A DNA stretch of 64,000 nucleotides from Thuidium tamariscinum (GCA_947034885.2 OX344751.2:5890001-5954000); one strand, 5' to 3'; positions 10,162 through 22,235 are shown, counted from the stretch's first letter. Notes: generated from the sequence alone by a model not told the origin. Program-made: numbers and translations.

Positions 10162-12100
10162 ATGGAAGGAGAGCTTAGGATGCCTGTTTTTTTTTTCCCG
10201 CTATTCTCTAGACTCCTGCGTCATGAGGATTTGGCTGATGATGATTCCGTGAATGGCATACTGTCAATTTTCGGTTTGGAATTACATTCGAGGGCAATCG
10301 TAGGCAGTGCAAAAGTTTGTTGGGTGCTGGACATTCGTCATTACCTTTATTTAAGTTCAGGTTCCTTGTCACATTTGGATTCCGAGTTACGATTTGTGAA
10401 CGCACTCCAAACATCACTGAATGATTACTTGGAAAGCGGGCGTCGAATGCATCTGTACTCCTTGGGGAATTCATGTATGCAATCCTTTCGCCTATGGAGA
10501 ATTTCTCCTACAGAGCCCACAGAGGCCTCAATCCCGTCTTACGCCGTTACTGTGTCGGCAGTGGTGCTGCTGTCTTTCGTATACCATTACCTCACGGGGT
10601 ACGTCGACAGGGGTGGTTCTAAAGCCTACTCACGGAGTTCTTTAGATTTTCGAGATATTTACGTTGCAATAGTCCTGTTCCTCGGCGCCTATGTGTGGAT
10701 TAAGTTCAGAGAGGTAGCCTTCAAAGGAGTGTACTCCAGAAAACTACGGGACAAGCAAGGGGTCACCAAGGTGGTGTATGAAGCACGATTGAAACCTCCC
10801 AAGTGGAACGGCGAACAAGTGCGCAGGCTCGATCTTGGGCAGTTCGCCACCCCGCAAGAGGCACGCGATAAGTTTCGCATTGCTGCCTTCTACTACGAAA
10901 GAGATGCAGGTTTGGTGGATGGCTGGTTTCAAGTCCCCCCCATGAGGGAGGAAGAGCGAAGCCTCACTGGCAAGGAGAAGAGGACGTGGGTGTTAGGTCA
11001 AGCAAAGAGGGTTTATGAGGATTTCGAAAAGAAGAAGGCGGAGGCAAAGGAGGACGAGGCAGCCTTGCTGCAGGAATTGTTAGAAGTTTGGGACGATCAG
11101 GTGACGCCAGAGCAAGATAAGGTACAGGTGAATCCTTGTGGCACGAGCTTGTTGAACCCAGCTGAACCTCAACAGCTTGTCTGTGTGGGTCAAGCGGAGA
11201 ATTCGGGAATGGGCATGGCTATGATTGGTGACAATCATGGTTTGGAATGCTCGTCCCATTCTTTCGACGAAATGCATGAGGTAAGCAACTTCTTTCTGCT
11301 TTTGAGTGGTTTTCACTAGTAGAATGGAATCTGTTTTTAGGTCTTGTTCCGGTCCGTGAGAGGATTCGAATGCATTGAAGCATGAAAATACGTATGATGT
11401 GGATACTCCATGAATAAGCAATGAATTACTGGTGTTTCAAGTTGTACCAAGGGTGCCAGTCACATTTGAACCTTGAAATGCTGCATTTACAGTGTATCTT
11501 CAACAAGCATCTTTGGATGCGATAGAACCAAGAAGTATTTCACATGGCCAGGTGTTTGCTTTACAAATGAATGATTTCTAAAACCACGGGGAAGGAAGCA
11601 CAGGCTTTAGTGGGTTTCTACCTTCTCACAAATTCACTAGCCTCGTTAATTTCGGATTCTGACCCCATTTGACGGATGATGTTCAGGTTCTTTGGCCTCC
11701 AAATGGGCACACCCTTAGTTCTCAGGAAGGATCTGCTCTCCCAGTTTCACAACTGCTACCCAACACAGAGAATGGAATGAGTCTGAACGGCAGTGACCAA
11801 TTGGACTTACTGCAATCACTTGTGCGCACTCTCCAGCAGCAGATTTCTCTTCAGCAACAACAGATTTCTCATCAGCAACATCAGATTTCTCTTCAGCAAC
11901 GGCAAATCCAAGACCTCGTTGTCCAGATGCTGCAGTTTCGAAATCAGCAAGGTAAGCAGCAGCAGCAGCAACTCCCAGAACCCAGCATTCAAAATCCTCA
12001 GTGGTCATATCTGTTGTACCATCAGGAGCAGCAGCTGCAAGACGTCAACCAAGGAGTTTCAGTCTTGGAGATGGAGATGGAGCAGAGCATGCATCATTAG
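10162..12100 (+). CDS. TM-AP2 family gene A: putative membrane-tethered AP2-like protein with Q-rich C-terminus
   Basis: Two exons, 10162-11280 and 11687-12100, are joined by a phase-0 GT-AG intron (GAG|GTAAGC, GTTCAG|GTT), giving about 510 residues. Residues ~36-110 are conserved in the paralogs (GLELHSRAI.GSAKV). Two hydrophobic segments follow at ~127-145 and ~165-182. Residues ~187-246 resemble an AP2/ERF domain: FKGV at the YRG position, YEARL as the second strand, LDLGQFATPQEARDKF as the LG.F.T.EEA helix entry, and IAAFYY. A charged helix follows, and exon 2 is glutamine-rich with repeated QQQIS units. The sequence shows the layout; a DNA-binding role and membrane release are inferred. 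A TAG ends the frame about 20 codons before the point where B and C stop, although homology continues in frame beyond it (NYPGFMTPPLDGGE). Confidence 0.7.
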
Positions 12101-12712
12101 AATTACCCAGGCTTCATGACTCCGCCACTGGATGGAGGGGAAGCCCCGGAAACCTTCTGGGAAATGGATGCACTTATGTACAGTACATGTAGTGTAATTT
12201 GGCTGAATCAATACTGTAATGGTAGCATAGAAGTTTTACACAGAATGTAGTACGCTCTTCATGCATTAGCGAAAAAGGTTACATGATGAAAAATCAAGTC
12301 TTCTGTTTTGCATTCACATGAATGGAGGTACATTTTTACCCATAGTCTGGTCTGGCAACATTGCTGCCAGAGTGATAATAAAGAATCAAGAGGGTCAACA
12401 TAAAACCTGCAATAGCTTCGTCTCCTACCCTTGAACCCTAAATCCTGAGCTATTCCGCTACAGCAATTTTGCAAGTACCCTGTATTACGTTGGAGAATGA
12501 CATTAGGTTGAGCAGTGCATGATACGAGATCATTCACAACAGATTTTCCCAAGTGCCAACCATCAAATAACTTATGTAAAGCTACAAGATGAACGTTGAC
12601 TATGCTGTCTGTTGAAAGTGCTGACTAGGCTTCTGGCTTTCTTATGGTAAAGAAACAAATAGACCGCAATGAAAATAAAGGCCTAGAATTTGGAACACTG
12701 AATTTTAGATAA
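12101..12712. other. 3' flank of gene A
   Basis: The first ~60 bases continue the paralog reading frame past the TAG. The rest looks like 3' untranslated and intergenic DNA. Short minus-strand frames here show no conservation with anything else in the window. Confidence 0.4.
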
Positions 12713-12916
12713 AAGACACAGGAGAGAGGGAAGTACTTATCTACTGCGGTGAAGAAATTGAGGTTACGCAGAGAACAACAGAATGCAGAGAGAAAAATAC
12801 TTGAACTCATGACTACTCGGTTTGAGATGGTCCAGCAATCATCCACTTCAGAACTGTATGTGAACTCTTACGAAGACAAGAAGCCTCCAAACGTTCACAA
12901 GTATACTCTGGTTTAG
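12713..12916 (+). CDS. possible orphan exon, charged helical protein fragment
   Basis: An open plus-strand frame of 67 codons ends at TAG 12914-12916. It is rich in K, R, E and Q (KKLRLRREQQNAERKILEL) and would form a long charged helix. It begins just after a stop and an ACAG that could be a splice acceptor, and it lacks an early ATG. It may be a terminal exon of an unrecognised gene or a remnant. No equivalent is visible downstream of genes B or C. Function unknown. Confidence 0.25.
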   Translation, partial: KTQERGKYLSTAVKKLRLRREQQNAERKILELMTTRFEMVQQSSTSELYVNSYEDKKPPNVHKYTLV

Positions 12917-13311
12917 AAAAGCACTTTGCTTATTGCTGAATAAATAAAATAAATTCACAACTTCAAGCTAGAGGGTACATTCAGCGCATGACTCGTCAAC
13001 AGCTTCCAACTTACCATACTGAAGTTGTCATGTATCACGATACTTGTCAAGTCAATGCAGCCTACCAAGGACAAGTAAGTCACCTCTCATAGCTAACTCT
13101 CAGCACACCTGTCTGCAGCTATTCACGCGTGACTCCTTTTGCCTGTAATGGACATTTGTCGGAAATTCACCGGCAACCATTAGACTGCTCTACGTTGTAG
13201 GCGCAGCTTCCATGCCATTTTGCTCATCTTTTGCCTGCGCCTGACACCAAACGATAGCGAGACTACATAATAGACTCAAATGTAGCGTACTATCCAAGAT
13301 ATATGCACAGC

Positions 13312-16075
13312 TTAGTCCATTCTTGTTCGGAGTCCAGCACTTACACCAGAGGAATCCCAGTCCTTTAACTTTGCAGCTATTTCTACTGCAATGCCCCTGT
13401 AGACAATTGAAGCTGCACTAGTTGGTGCTGATGCAACAATAGGACTACCAGCATCTGAAGTCTGCCGAATCTCGATATTGAGTGGTACCTGCAACACGAT
13501 CAAAGCTGCGTCTCATAAAACTAGAGTGAAAATGGACCCTGCATAAAATGGACTCTGAGGGTAAACTACAAGTCGTCGCATTTGCAAAGCATAAAATTAG
13601 AGGTAGCGAATCAACCTCTCCTAGAAAATCCATGCCCATTTCTTCCGCAGTTGCACGAGCGCCTCCGTGCCCAAACACGTCACTTCGCTCACCACAATTG
13701 GGGCACTTGAAATAACTCATGTTTTCTATGAGACCTAGTACCTGCATGCACCCCTCTAACCAATCAACAAAATGACTACCAATGCCTTTCCATTTCAATG
13801 CTACAATTGCAACGAGAATGACGAATAAATAAAACCATGTCCATCACAAATGCACCTAATTATACTAGGCACAGAAATAAAGTCTACATCATTTGTGAAA
13901 TACATAACAGTCAAGTAAAAGAATCGTATAAGCCACGGTCACTCACAGGGACATCAACTTTACTAAACATGTTAGCGCCCCTCCGGGCATCAATGAGTGC
14001 AATATCTTGTGGAGTAGAGACTATGACTGCCCCTGCCCACCAAACAACAAGACCACACAAAACTCAGCCAAAGGTTTATAAAGCATAAAACAACAAATTG
14101 CGTGCATGCAGGGTCTGCACTAGTACACAACTATTAGAGAACAAAGAACGAGAAATCTTCTGCACTTAATAATAACAGCTATTATCAAAGTAGGAAGGAG
14201 AAAAGAAAGTGAATAAGATAGGAGTCCCAACTTTCCGATCTTCCAGACACAGAAAACCCCTTTCATAACCTCGATAAGTAAGGCAGAACCGATGAACAAT
14301 AACCTACAAGTTCCAAGCAGGGCCAATTCCAGCACATGAATCGAATGCAAGACTTGCGGAACAGCCAGAAAATATCACAAATAGTTGATCTTTGAGTACC
14401 AGCCAAGGGAAGACGTTGAGAGATAGAAATTTGCGCATCACCGGTACCAGGAGGCATGTCAATAACTAAGACATCAAGTTTCCCCCAAGCAGTACCCCGC
14501 ACAAGCTTCTCCAACGCGCTCATAACCTGCCACGTTCCCACTGGGACAGAAACTCTCAATATCGTTAGAAGTCCCACTGTATCTCCTCTCCTCTCCTCAT
14601 TTACTATTCAAGTAATTACAACCTCATAATATTTTGCATCTTCCTGTATATCGCGTAGTCCATTACTGTAGAGGAATAGTAGAATAATCAATGAAGATGA
14701 CTAATGATCTCAATTCTGATAATATGTTGGTGAGGGAGCAGAAATGACAAGTAAAAAAGTATAATTACCATGAGCCCTCTCCAAACAGCCGGAGCATCCT
14801 TCTCCATAAGAAATCCCATTGACATACAGCGCACACCATAGTTTTCCAGTGGTATCATCTTCGACCCTGCCGGAAAAAGACGTCAGACAACGCTCAATGA
14901 CGACCCAGATATTTGACGGGGAAAAAACTTGCACGCATTCAAGAAAACACCAAAGCATCAGACCATTACCAGGTTTCCCTAGCTACGTACTGATTCTAGG
15001 CGATTCTCAACGTAATGATCGGAAGCAAACTAATATGTCCCGACAATGAAGCCTACATTTCTAGAAAAAAAATGCAGAAACTGCAAACAATAAAGCCATT
15101 TCACGAGTTCTACGGTTCTTGAATGCAGAAACAAGAGGAACAAAAACCAGGCAAAACAGGAAATATACACATACCAGAATCAAGCTCAGGGCGTCCGTGA
15201 AGCTTCATCAGGTTAGGAATAGAGGGACCATATACATCTGCATCGAGCAATCCGACTCGCAGTCTACATTCCATTACCAGTGCTACAGCCAGGTTCACTG
15301 TTGGAAATAAAAACAAAACAAAACAAAAAAATTAGATAGTCCACTTGACCAGGGTATGAAACAAAACCGCTCTTTCCAGGAATTCAGACAATGTAACAAA
15401 AGCTAAGTACAGTAATTTCGGTAAGTACCTGCCGTGGTCGACTTGCCAACTCCACCTTTCCCTGACGCAACAGCAATTATACTTTCCACGCCAGGTATCA
15501 TAGGTCTAGTTAAAAGAGCTTTCCGTCTCGGACTCCCCGCATTGCTCGATAGGAATTGTCGGCCATTGCGGTTCCAAACGCCCTTACATCAGCAAACAAC
15601 AGAGCGATAAGAAACGGTAAAAACTCTCGAGGGTTTGAAATTGGGACGAATTTCTTTCGCGGATGTCGCAACATTCAAGAACAAGCTTACTCTGTACAAA
15701 ACACAAAACTCAAAAGAAACTACAAAACTCTAGAGAGTTTGTAATAGGATGAATTCCTCTTGCCGATGTGTCGCAACATCCAAGAACAGCCTTACTCGGA
15801 ACACAATACAGATCTCAAGAGAAAGGCTAAAACTCTCAACGGTTTCTACACGGTAAGATATTCTTCCACCGCCACAGTATAACGATCGCATGACGATCCA
15901 CTAGCTCAAATTTCGAATAAACTAACAAATTTTAATTTCTAGGAAAGCAATGAAATATGGTACTTCAATGGCTTGGAAAACAAGAAGGTAAGAAAACGAA
16001 AAACTCAAAAGTTCATATGAAACTTACTTGAAGCATCACGGCGAGATCCCGCTTCGCGATGGACGCCATCGCCAT
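13312..16075 (-). CDS. INDH: mitochondrial complex I iron-sulfur assembly factor (NUBPL / INDH, Mrp family)
   Basis: Eight exons, in order: 16075-16028, 15582-15429, 15297-15175, 14866-14769, 14526-14400, 14032-13947, 13741-13616, 13488-13312. All junctions are GT-AG and phases agree, giving 939 nt and 312 residues, the usual NUBPL length. A basic, serine-rich N-terminus of about 40 residues fits a mitochondrial presequence. The deviant Walker [11 protein letters not shown] is at 56-65, [12 protein letters not shown] at 84-95, DMPPGTGD at 164-171, STPQDIAL in exon 6 and the paired cysteines CPNC at 225-228. In this family the CxxC binds a bridging Fe-S cluster, and the protein inserts Fe-S clusters into complex I subunits. 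Spacing around the motifs favours NUBPL over cytosolic NBP35/CFD1 or plastid HCF101. Intron 1 holds repeat units shared with the neighbouring PME gene. Confidence 0.93.
15600..15860 (-). repeat. intron 1 of INDH: two units of a shared intronic repeat
   Basis: Read in gene sense, units of about 95-100 bp follow the pattern GAGAGTTTTAGC, TTTTGAGATCTGTGTTTTGT, CAGAGTAAGGCTGTTCTTGG, ATGTTGCGACATC, AAATTCGTCCCAATT, CAAACCCT, GAGAGTTT. The same pattern occurs in intron 1 of the adjacent PME gene (17340-17900), also in gene sense. Confidence 0.8.
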
Positions 16076-16880
16076 CGAATCCTCAGAACCCTAAACCCTA
16101 ATGGAATGCAGCATTAGCGCGATGGAAGCATATGCAATGGAAGAGCAGGAATGGCTCGGGTCCGTACCGACAGGTTCGGAAATTTAAATTCGGGCAGGGC
16201 AGTTGTATCTAACGGTCAAAGACAAATATTGTATTCTACGGTCACGATGCGTCCAGCCGTTGTCTTAGAGTTTCCAAGTGTCGATCAGTGCTGCCGCCGT
16301 GTGTTCCGAACTCTAGATCTTGAGTTCCCACTCGAGAACCAAATAGTGAACTTAGGGAACATATGTTCCCTGAGCTCCATAAGCAGGAGTCACGCGCAAA
16401 GTCGGTGCTCCACTGCTCCGATTACTGCAGTAAGGGGAAAAGTTACGATTCTTTATTCAAAGTTACGATTGGTAAGTGAAAAAGTTACGATTAGTAAGTT
16501 GACTTGTCACGGGAGGAGAGAAAAACTGTCCAATGCCGCCGTCTCCACGCTTCTTGCGTCGCCGGATTCTTGTGAATTCGCGTCGATTTCTGCTCATCAA
16601 TTATCTACCTAAAGCCACTCCATAGCTAATTACAATTGCGAATCCCCGAACATCCTGCTTTTCTCGCCTCATCTTCAATTTTTCCATCCTGAAAGCATCT
16701 CGCAACAGGTTTGTTTGGATTGCTATAATCGATCTTTCCACCTTGAGTTCATGCTCGCAACCCCGAAGAATTTCTTGGTTTCATTTCCACTTCCCCGTGA
16801 GCCCTCTGTCGTTTTGAAAGAATTCCACTCCAATTGAAAGGAGAGAGTTCTCTGAGGGTTGCAGGGGTTGGTAATCGCCG
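16076..16880. promoter_or_regulatory. divergent intergenic region between INDH and PME
   Basis: The start codons of the two divergently transcribed genes are 805 bases apart, so this stretch must hold both promoters unless an upstream exon is missed. A telo-box AAACCCTAA lies at 16093-16101, 18-26 bases before the INDH start. The frame at 16151-16612 has no supporting features and is treated as noncoding. Confidence 0.6.
16093..16101. promoter_or_regulatory. telo-box AAACCCTAA near the INDH start
   Basis: The motif sits within 30 bases of the INDH ATG, in the probable 5' untranslated region. This is where telo-boxes occur in many plant housekeeping and organelle-biogenesis genes. Confidence 0.5.
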
Positions 16881-19489
16881 ATGTGCTCCGAAGTTCCAGA
16901 GATTAAGCCACCCCGTTGCCGCATGTTGCATTTCAAAGTTGCCTTCGCAATCTTCCTTCTGGCGGCATGGATTCCTAGCATTTGCGGGTGGGGGCACAAA
17001 GAATTGTCGTCTTCATCGTCGAGGTTGGTGGTGGAGAAAGAAGATGTGGGAGGCATCCAAACGGTGCTGGTCGTGTCGAACGACGGGCATCCGGAGCACT
17101 TCGCATCTGTGCAAGCCGCGGTGGATGCCGTGCCCATGTGGAATTATCTGCGGTGGGTGATTTATGTCAGGCCGGGGAGATATGAGGGACCCGTCATTGT
17201 TCCGGAAGGCAAGGTTTGTGGCTTCTGATCGTAACCCTTAGCTTGCATTTCGTCGGAGTTTCTCTCGTGTGTAAATTCTGGAGACTTTTTAGGTTTTCGT
17301 GGAGATTTGTGGTTTGTACAGAGCTTGTTTTGGGATGCTGTGACATTGGTGAAAGAATTTCTTCCCGTGCAGAAGCCGGTGAGAGTTTTAGCCTTCTGTG
17401 CTTGATTCAGAGTAAGGCTGTTCTTGGATTTCGTCAGTGAGAAATTCGTCCAAGAGAAATTCGTCCTAGTTTCAAACCCTCGAGAGTTTTAGCTTTTTTT
17501 GAGACCTGTGTTTTGTTCAGAGGAAGGTTGTTTTTGGATTTTGAGAGATGGATACAATGTGGTCTTGGAAGAGTTTTTAGCTTTTCTTTGAGACCTGTGT
17601 TTTTTTCAGAGGAAGGTGGTTTTTGGATTTTGAGAGGTGGATACAATGTGGTCTTGGAAGAGATTTTAGCTTTTCTTTGAGATCTGCGTTTTGTACAGAA
17701 CTTGTTTGGGGATGCTCAGAGACTTCGCCTTTCTTTTAAGATCTGTGTTTTGCTCAGAGTAAGGCTGATCTTGGATGTTGCGGCATCGGCCAAAGAAATT
17801 CGTCCCAATTACAAACCCTGGAGAGTTTTAGCTTTTTCTTGCAGAGATTAGCCTTCTTTTGAGAATTGTGTTTTGTTGAGATTAAGGTTTTATAAGATTT
17901 TGAGGCATGGCCCCGATGTTGTCCTCTTTCAGGATTACATCACGTTCTTGGGTGAGAGCGCAGAGAGCACAGTGTTAACGTACAATAGAAAGGCGTGTGA
18001 CAAGAAGCCGGATGGTTCGGAGTACACCATCTTGGATTGCCCCTCCGTGATTGTGGACGCGTCGAACTTTGTGGCCAAGGGCATCACGTTTGAAAATAGC
18101 GCTCCGAAACCAGATGATTTCGACTACAACTCTCAAGCCCCTGCTATTCGCGTTTCGGGGGACAATTGTGCGTTCTATGAGTGCGTCTTCTTGGGGTGGC
18201 AAGACACCTTGTATGCTGACCAGGGAAAGCACTACTACAAAGATTCTCGCATCGAAGGGAACGTGGATTTTATACTCGGATATGCATCGGCGGTTTTTGA
18301 AAATTGCACGATTTTCTCGAGAGGTACATGATTGCCCAAAACCAGTCAAATTCAAAGACCTAGTTGCTTAGGTCAACGATTCTTACTGTTTACGATAGGG
18401 AATGTTACATGCGTCGCTTGAAGCATTTTTGACGTATGTTTTAGAGATTTTGGGGTGATTTTTGTGAGATCTGTAGAGCTTTGGAGAGATCGTTTGGTGC
18501 AAGAGCCAAATTCTGTTGAGATCAGAAGTCTATCACTTTGATTTTCTTATGCAATCCAAAGTGGGAAGTTGTAGACCGCTATAAGTGATAGTAGACGACC
18601 CTTTGCTCTACAGATATCAGTGGCCAGAGATATTTAGCGAAGTCACGCTTATTTCACTTGCTAATAAGTCTAATAAGTATTGGAAGAGATGAATTGCTGT
18701 TGGTAACAGGGGTCAGTATTCGAGATGTGATCCGGTCCATAACAATTTTAGTATCCTGTACCTTATTGAGTAAGAGATCTGCCAGATGGTTTGCATATAT
18801 GCTTGTATTCGACTTGGACCGAGAACCTTCCCACTGTGTTGTTCCTGCAAGAAATTTGAGTTTTACGCTCACCCTTTTTTTCCTTTTTGAAATTGTTCAC
18901 CCTCAATTTCTTGCTTGGTGGTGCCGAATCAGGTGAGGGATTTATAACTGCGCAAAGCCGGTGGTGTGAAGAGGATTGCGTAGCGGCTTCCAACTCCACA
19001 TTTGTAACATCGAACTCAACTTTCGTGATATTAAGGTCCAACGTGACAGGGTACGACCTAGCAACGTATAACTCGACTGGAACAGGGCTCACGTACTTGG
19101 GTCGACCGTGGCGAGAATACGCAAGAGTAGTGTTCATTGACACGACATTGGGGGAGCACATTGCTCCTGAGGGCTGGGTGGACTGGATGACCGACACAGG
19201 ACCGCTGTTCGCACACGACTATGTCTATTTTGGGGAGTTTAACAGCACTGGCCCAGGGGCAAATGCGTCATCTCGCATCCCTTGGTCTCATCAACTTTCA
19301 GAGGAAGAAGCTCAAGGGTACCGAGATGTGGAGGGCTTCCTCGATACAAGGAAGTGGTTGAAAGCTCCCCCTTCCTTGCAAGAGCTCAAAGACACAAACT
19401 TGTTGCCAGAACAGAATTGGGACCCGGAGGAAGAAAGCTACAGGACAGAGTTTCCACCACGGAGGTGGAAACGCTTGAACACACCTTGA
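16881..19489 (+). CDS. secreted pectin methylesterase (pectinesterase)
   Basis: Three exons, 16881-17213, 17933-18323 and 18933-19489, give 1281 nt and 426 residues. Junctions are AAG|GTTTGT..TTTCAG|GAT (phase 0) and AGAG|GTACAT..ATCAG|GT (phase 1). A hydrophobic signal-type segment (FKVAFAIFLLAAW) begins near residue 18; the ATG at 16923 could be the true start, placing it at the very N-terminus. Family active-site features are present: QAPAIR (Gln ~179), GWQDTLY (Asp ~202, acid/base), VDFILG (Asp ~223, nucleophile) and LGRPW (Arg ~299). There is no N-terminal inhibitor domain, so this is the short PME type. It would demethylesterify cell-wall homogalacturonan in the apoplast. The segment between ITAQSR and NVTG is longer than usual and contains a doubled STFV.SN element. 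Confidence 0.93.
17340..17900 (+). repeat. tandem repeats in PME intron 1, shared with INDH intron 1
   Basis: A core unit of 89 bp starts at 17501 and 17590 and partly at 17679 (GAGACCTGTGTTTTG..CAGAGGAAGGT..). More diverged units lie on both sides and end with CGTCCCAATTACAAACCCT near 17799-17818. These units match INDH intron 1 in gene-sense orientation. Confidence 0.85.
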
Positions 19490-20568
19490 GTTTGCTCTCT
19501 TTTATCTGGTGATCTATCAAGGGTCAAGCTGGAGTGAGAGTGTCACAGTGTTTCTGTTCTCATTCATTAGTTTTTCTTGGACGCTGCAACTTGTGAATTA
19601 GCTGGGGATTGTTCCTCTGCACGTGACTGTTTATAAGGTACTCTAGAGAGGAAAGTGTAGATATGTAGTGCCAAAGGAAGTTCTTTTGCTGGTTGGTTAA
19701 GGATAGCTGTGCGCAACACGGCTCAAGTAACAACGCAAGTTGTTAGTGATCTCGAGTGTATAATAGTACAAATCTATACTGTTTATGACTGATCACTCAT
19801 TTTTATTAGGAATTTTACCTGGCTGACGCCCTTCAGGAGATTTTTTGGTCGTTTGAGAATGGGCCTGTGTACGTTGTGATTAATGTTTAATTTGGGAGAA
19901 TATCAATGTTGTAACTTTCAATTTCTCTGCTTTTTCGTGATGGCCTTCTTGGTCGTAAGTTTCATTTGCAAACTGAATTCAGTTCAAAGGTGTATCTAAT
20001 CTCTTTCCTAAAACCTCTCTAACGTCACTCTTAACACCAAAGTGAGAACATACCAATGGTTTGCTAAGGAGGAGTTTTGAAAATATCAACCTCTAGCCTT
20101 TGTCAAGGACAGGGTGCAGGGTTCCCTCGTATGTTCCGTGGCTCCTTGAATTTCAGTCTTGAATTTCACGAAGAACCAGCGCCTGTCTTCTTCATGTAGC
20201 TTTCAGTACCTCCGATTTGCGATGAGCTCAAGCTTGCGCACTAAAAAAATCTGGATTTCTTTTCGAATGGAATTGAGGTATGTTACAAAAATGTTAAGTT
20301 CAACACACCACAATAGTGCTGTGAATCAATGCTCTTGCTTAAACTGAAAATGTAGTTTTGAAGTACTGTAAAGGTCTGTGCCATCCTCACGATTTGACGC
20401 TCCTGCACATTAACTTTCCAAGTGTTTTTGGAAGTAAAGCAGATATTCAAAAGCTGTCGGTATGGCATAACCAAGTTACGGAGGGATACAATATTACAAT
20501 GCGCTTTGGGATTATGCGGCCATGACTGTCAATTATCCCAAGTAACATTCCCTTCGGCAGAAACCATT
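19490..20568. other. 3' flanks of PME (+) and the small coiled-coil gene (-)
   Basis: This is convergent intergenic DNA between the two stop codons. No further gene was seen. Confidence 0.5.
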
Positions 20569-21366
20569 CTACACTGCTACTTTCGGAGACAAAATAGACA
20601 AAAGTTTTCGTTGATCTTCATTATCCTTGGGTGGTGGTTTGCCTGCTTTTAACGCTTCCAAGTCCGCTTTCAAGAGCTCCTGCAATCACAACGAACACCA
20701 GGTTCTTAGTTCAAGTCAAGCAACTCATTTTATAATTTGCACACTAACAACCTCTCATTTTATAATTTGCAGATTCTACAATAAAATCAATGTCTTTGAT
20801 TTTGGAAGGTCCAGGAGAAACCCTTCCTCAATTAAATGTAGTCGCACCCCTCTCTGCACATCTAATGGGAAGCCTACACTGAACGACCAAAGATTCATGT
20901 TTTGAATGCTTTTAAAGGGATCTCTTCAATTGATCATGCAAAATTCAGACCGGGCCGAAATGTATATCACCGCAATGAGCGAAGAACGTCGCAGGTATTC
21001 GTCACAAAATGAATAAATTTTCGACAAACGAAACTCCCCACATAACTGCCTCGAAACTGCTTCGAAAACTGCCTTAGAATGTCTGAAAAAAAGAATTTAG
21101 CTTGAAATGAGTATCGACACAGAATGAAAGCCCACCTCAAGGGTGTTGATCAGGCTACTCTGCGTGCTCAACTCATTCTGCCAATCTGCAATTTTTTGAT
21201 TCACCTCAGCTTGCGATAATTTCACCACCTGTCCACTTCTATTGCGAATTCCTGAACCACTTTTGTCCTTAGCAACTGGAGCATTGACATGTTGGGTTTT
21301 TTGAGCGCTTCTCTGGAGAGTTAAGTGCACCGATTTGGCTGTGGGTATCACAATCGGATCCTCCAT
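20569..21366 (-). CDS. small conserved-looking coiled-coil protein, function unknown
   Basis: Two exons, 21366-21136 and 20679-20569, are joined in phase 0 (GAG|GTGGGC, TTGCAG|GAG) and encode 113 residues starting MEDPIVIPTAKSV. Residues ~1-45 are polar and basic. From about residue 50 an amphipathic helix runs across the junction (QAEVNQKIADWQNEL, then LLKADLEALKAGKPPP) and ends LLSILSPKVAV. Continuity of the helix across the splice supports the model. A frame starting nine bases upstream uses GTG and is not preferred. I do not recognise the family. The gene is divergent from the CIMIP2-like gene, 869 bases apart. Confidence 0.55.
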
Positions 21367-22235
21367 GTGTAGCACTGTATACCAATGAGCTACACTTGTT
21401 CCACAGTGTGGGGGCTGTCAAACCTCGCAATTTGTGCTGTAAATTTTGGTATTTTTTGAAACAATTGGATCCATTTTAATGGTTGTGCTCATAGATCTCA
21501 TCGTTTCTTTGTTAAATAGGAACCTGAGTAGTGTTTTCAGGTCTCATAACAGAAAAATTCCCTGTTTTTGGAACCAAATGCTGGCACTCTGACAAAATCT
21601 TTATTTAAACCAAGTCAGTACAGAATTTGAGTAGGGAATGTAGCCCTGAACCTCCCAGACCTGTGCACACTGATAGTGCAGAGAGACAGTTCACAAGCAC
21701 CCGTATGTCATTTCCGTGCTTTGCTCGAGTTGTTAAAGCACTGCTAAATGTGTTACAGAATATAGAATTTTACACTGGTTTTCACGGTATTTTGAAGCTA
21801 AAGATTTTTCTAGGCAGAAGCTCTGCCAAGTGTAGCCACGTTTGAGAACACTGACTGAAAGACTGTCGTGAAAGCACAACCTGCATCAATTTGTCTTCAA
21901 CACAAATCAGGAATTAAGGAGCAGTTTAAGTGTCAGGAAAACCGTTGCTACTGCAGCACTGCAACCCCAACTGCTAAGTCGTTGTCTGCCTTTGATCAAT
22001 AGGGTGTTGACACCTCATCAGTGGAGGTGAAAGGTCAGGTTCCAGACTTGAATGCAACTGATCAAATCTCAAGAGACACATATGGCCCAACATTCAACTG
22101 TAACTATTTTGGATGAACCCACTTACGTTAGTCCTTTTTTACTTTGCCTCTCTGAGTGTTTTCGGCTTTCCAAGAGTGAACTTGAATTCATCGATTCCGA
22201 TTTCTTAAAAACTTTGTAGACGATTTCGTTTTGTG
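21367..22235. promoter_or_regulatory. divergent intergenic region between the coiled-coil and CIMIP2-like genes
   Basis: This 869-bp stretch lies between two divergent start codons. I found no clear TATA box or repeat. Minor frames here lack support. Confidence 0.4.

Noticed and set aside
10689..10880. A 63-residue minus-strand frame that is identical in antisense of genes A and B
   Set aside because: It is the reverse-strand shadow of the nearly identical coding core; conservation is explained by the sense protein.
10860..11130. First reading of the TM-AP2 family as a DnaJ-like protein
   Set aside because: There is no HPD motif or J-domain helix pattern. The FKGV..YEARL..LG.F.T..EA pattern fits AP2 better.
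16151..16612. 153-codon plus-strand frame between INDH and PME
   Set aside because: It lies in the divergent promoter region, has no motif and gives no splice link to PME.
18324..18331. PME ending after FSRG-T at a stop in exon 2
   Set aside because: A GT donor in the right phase is present and exon 3 supplies the conserved LGRPW region, so the stop is intronic.
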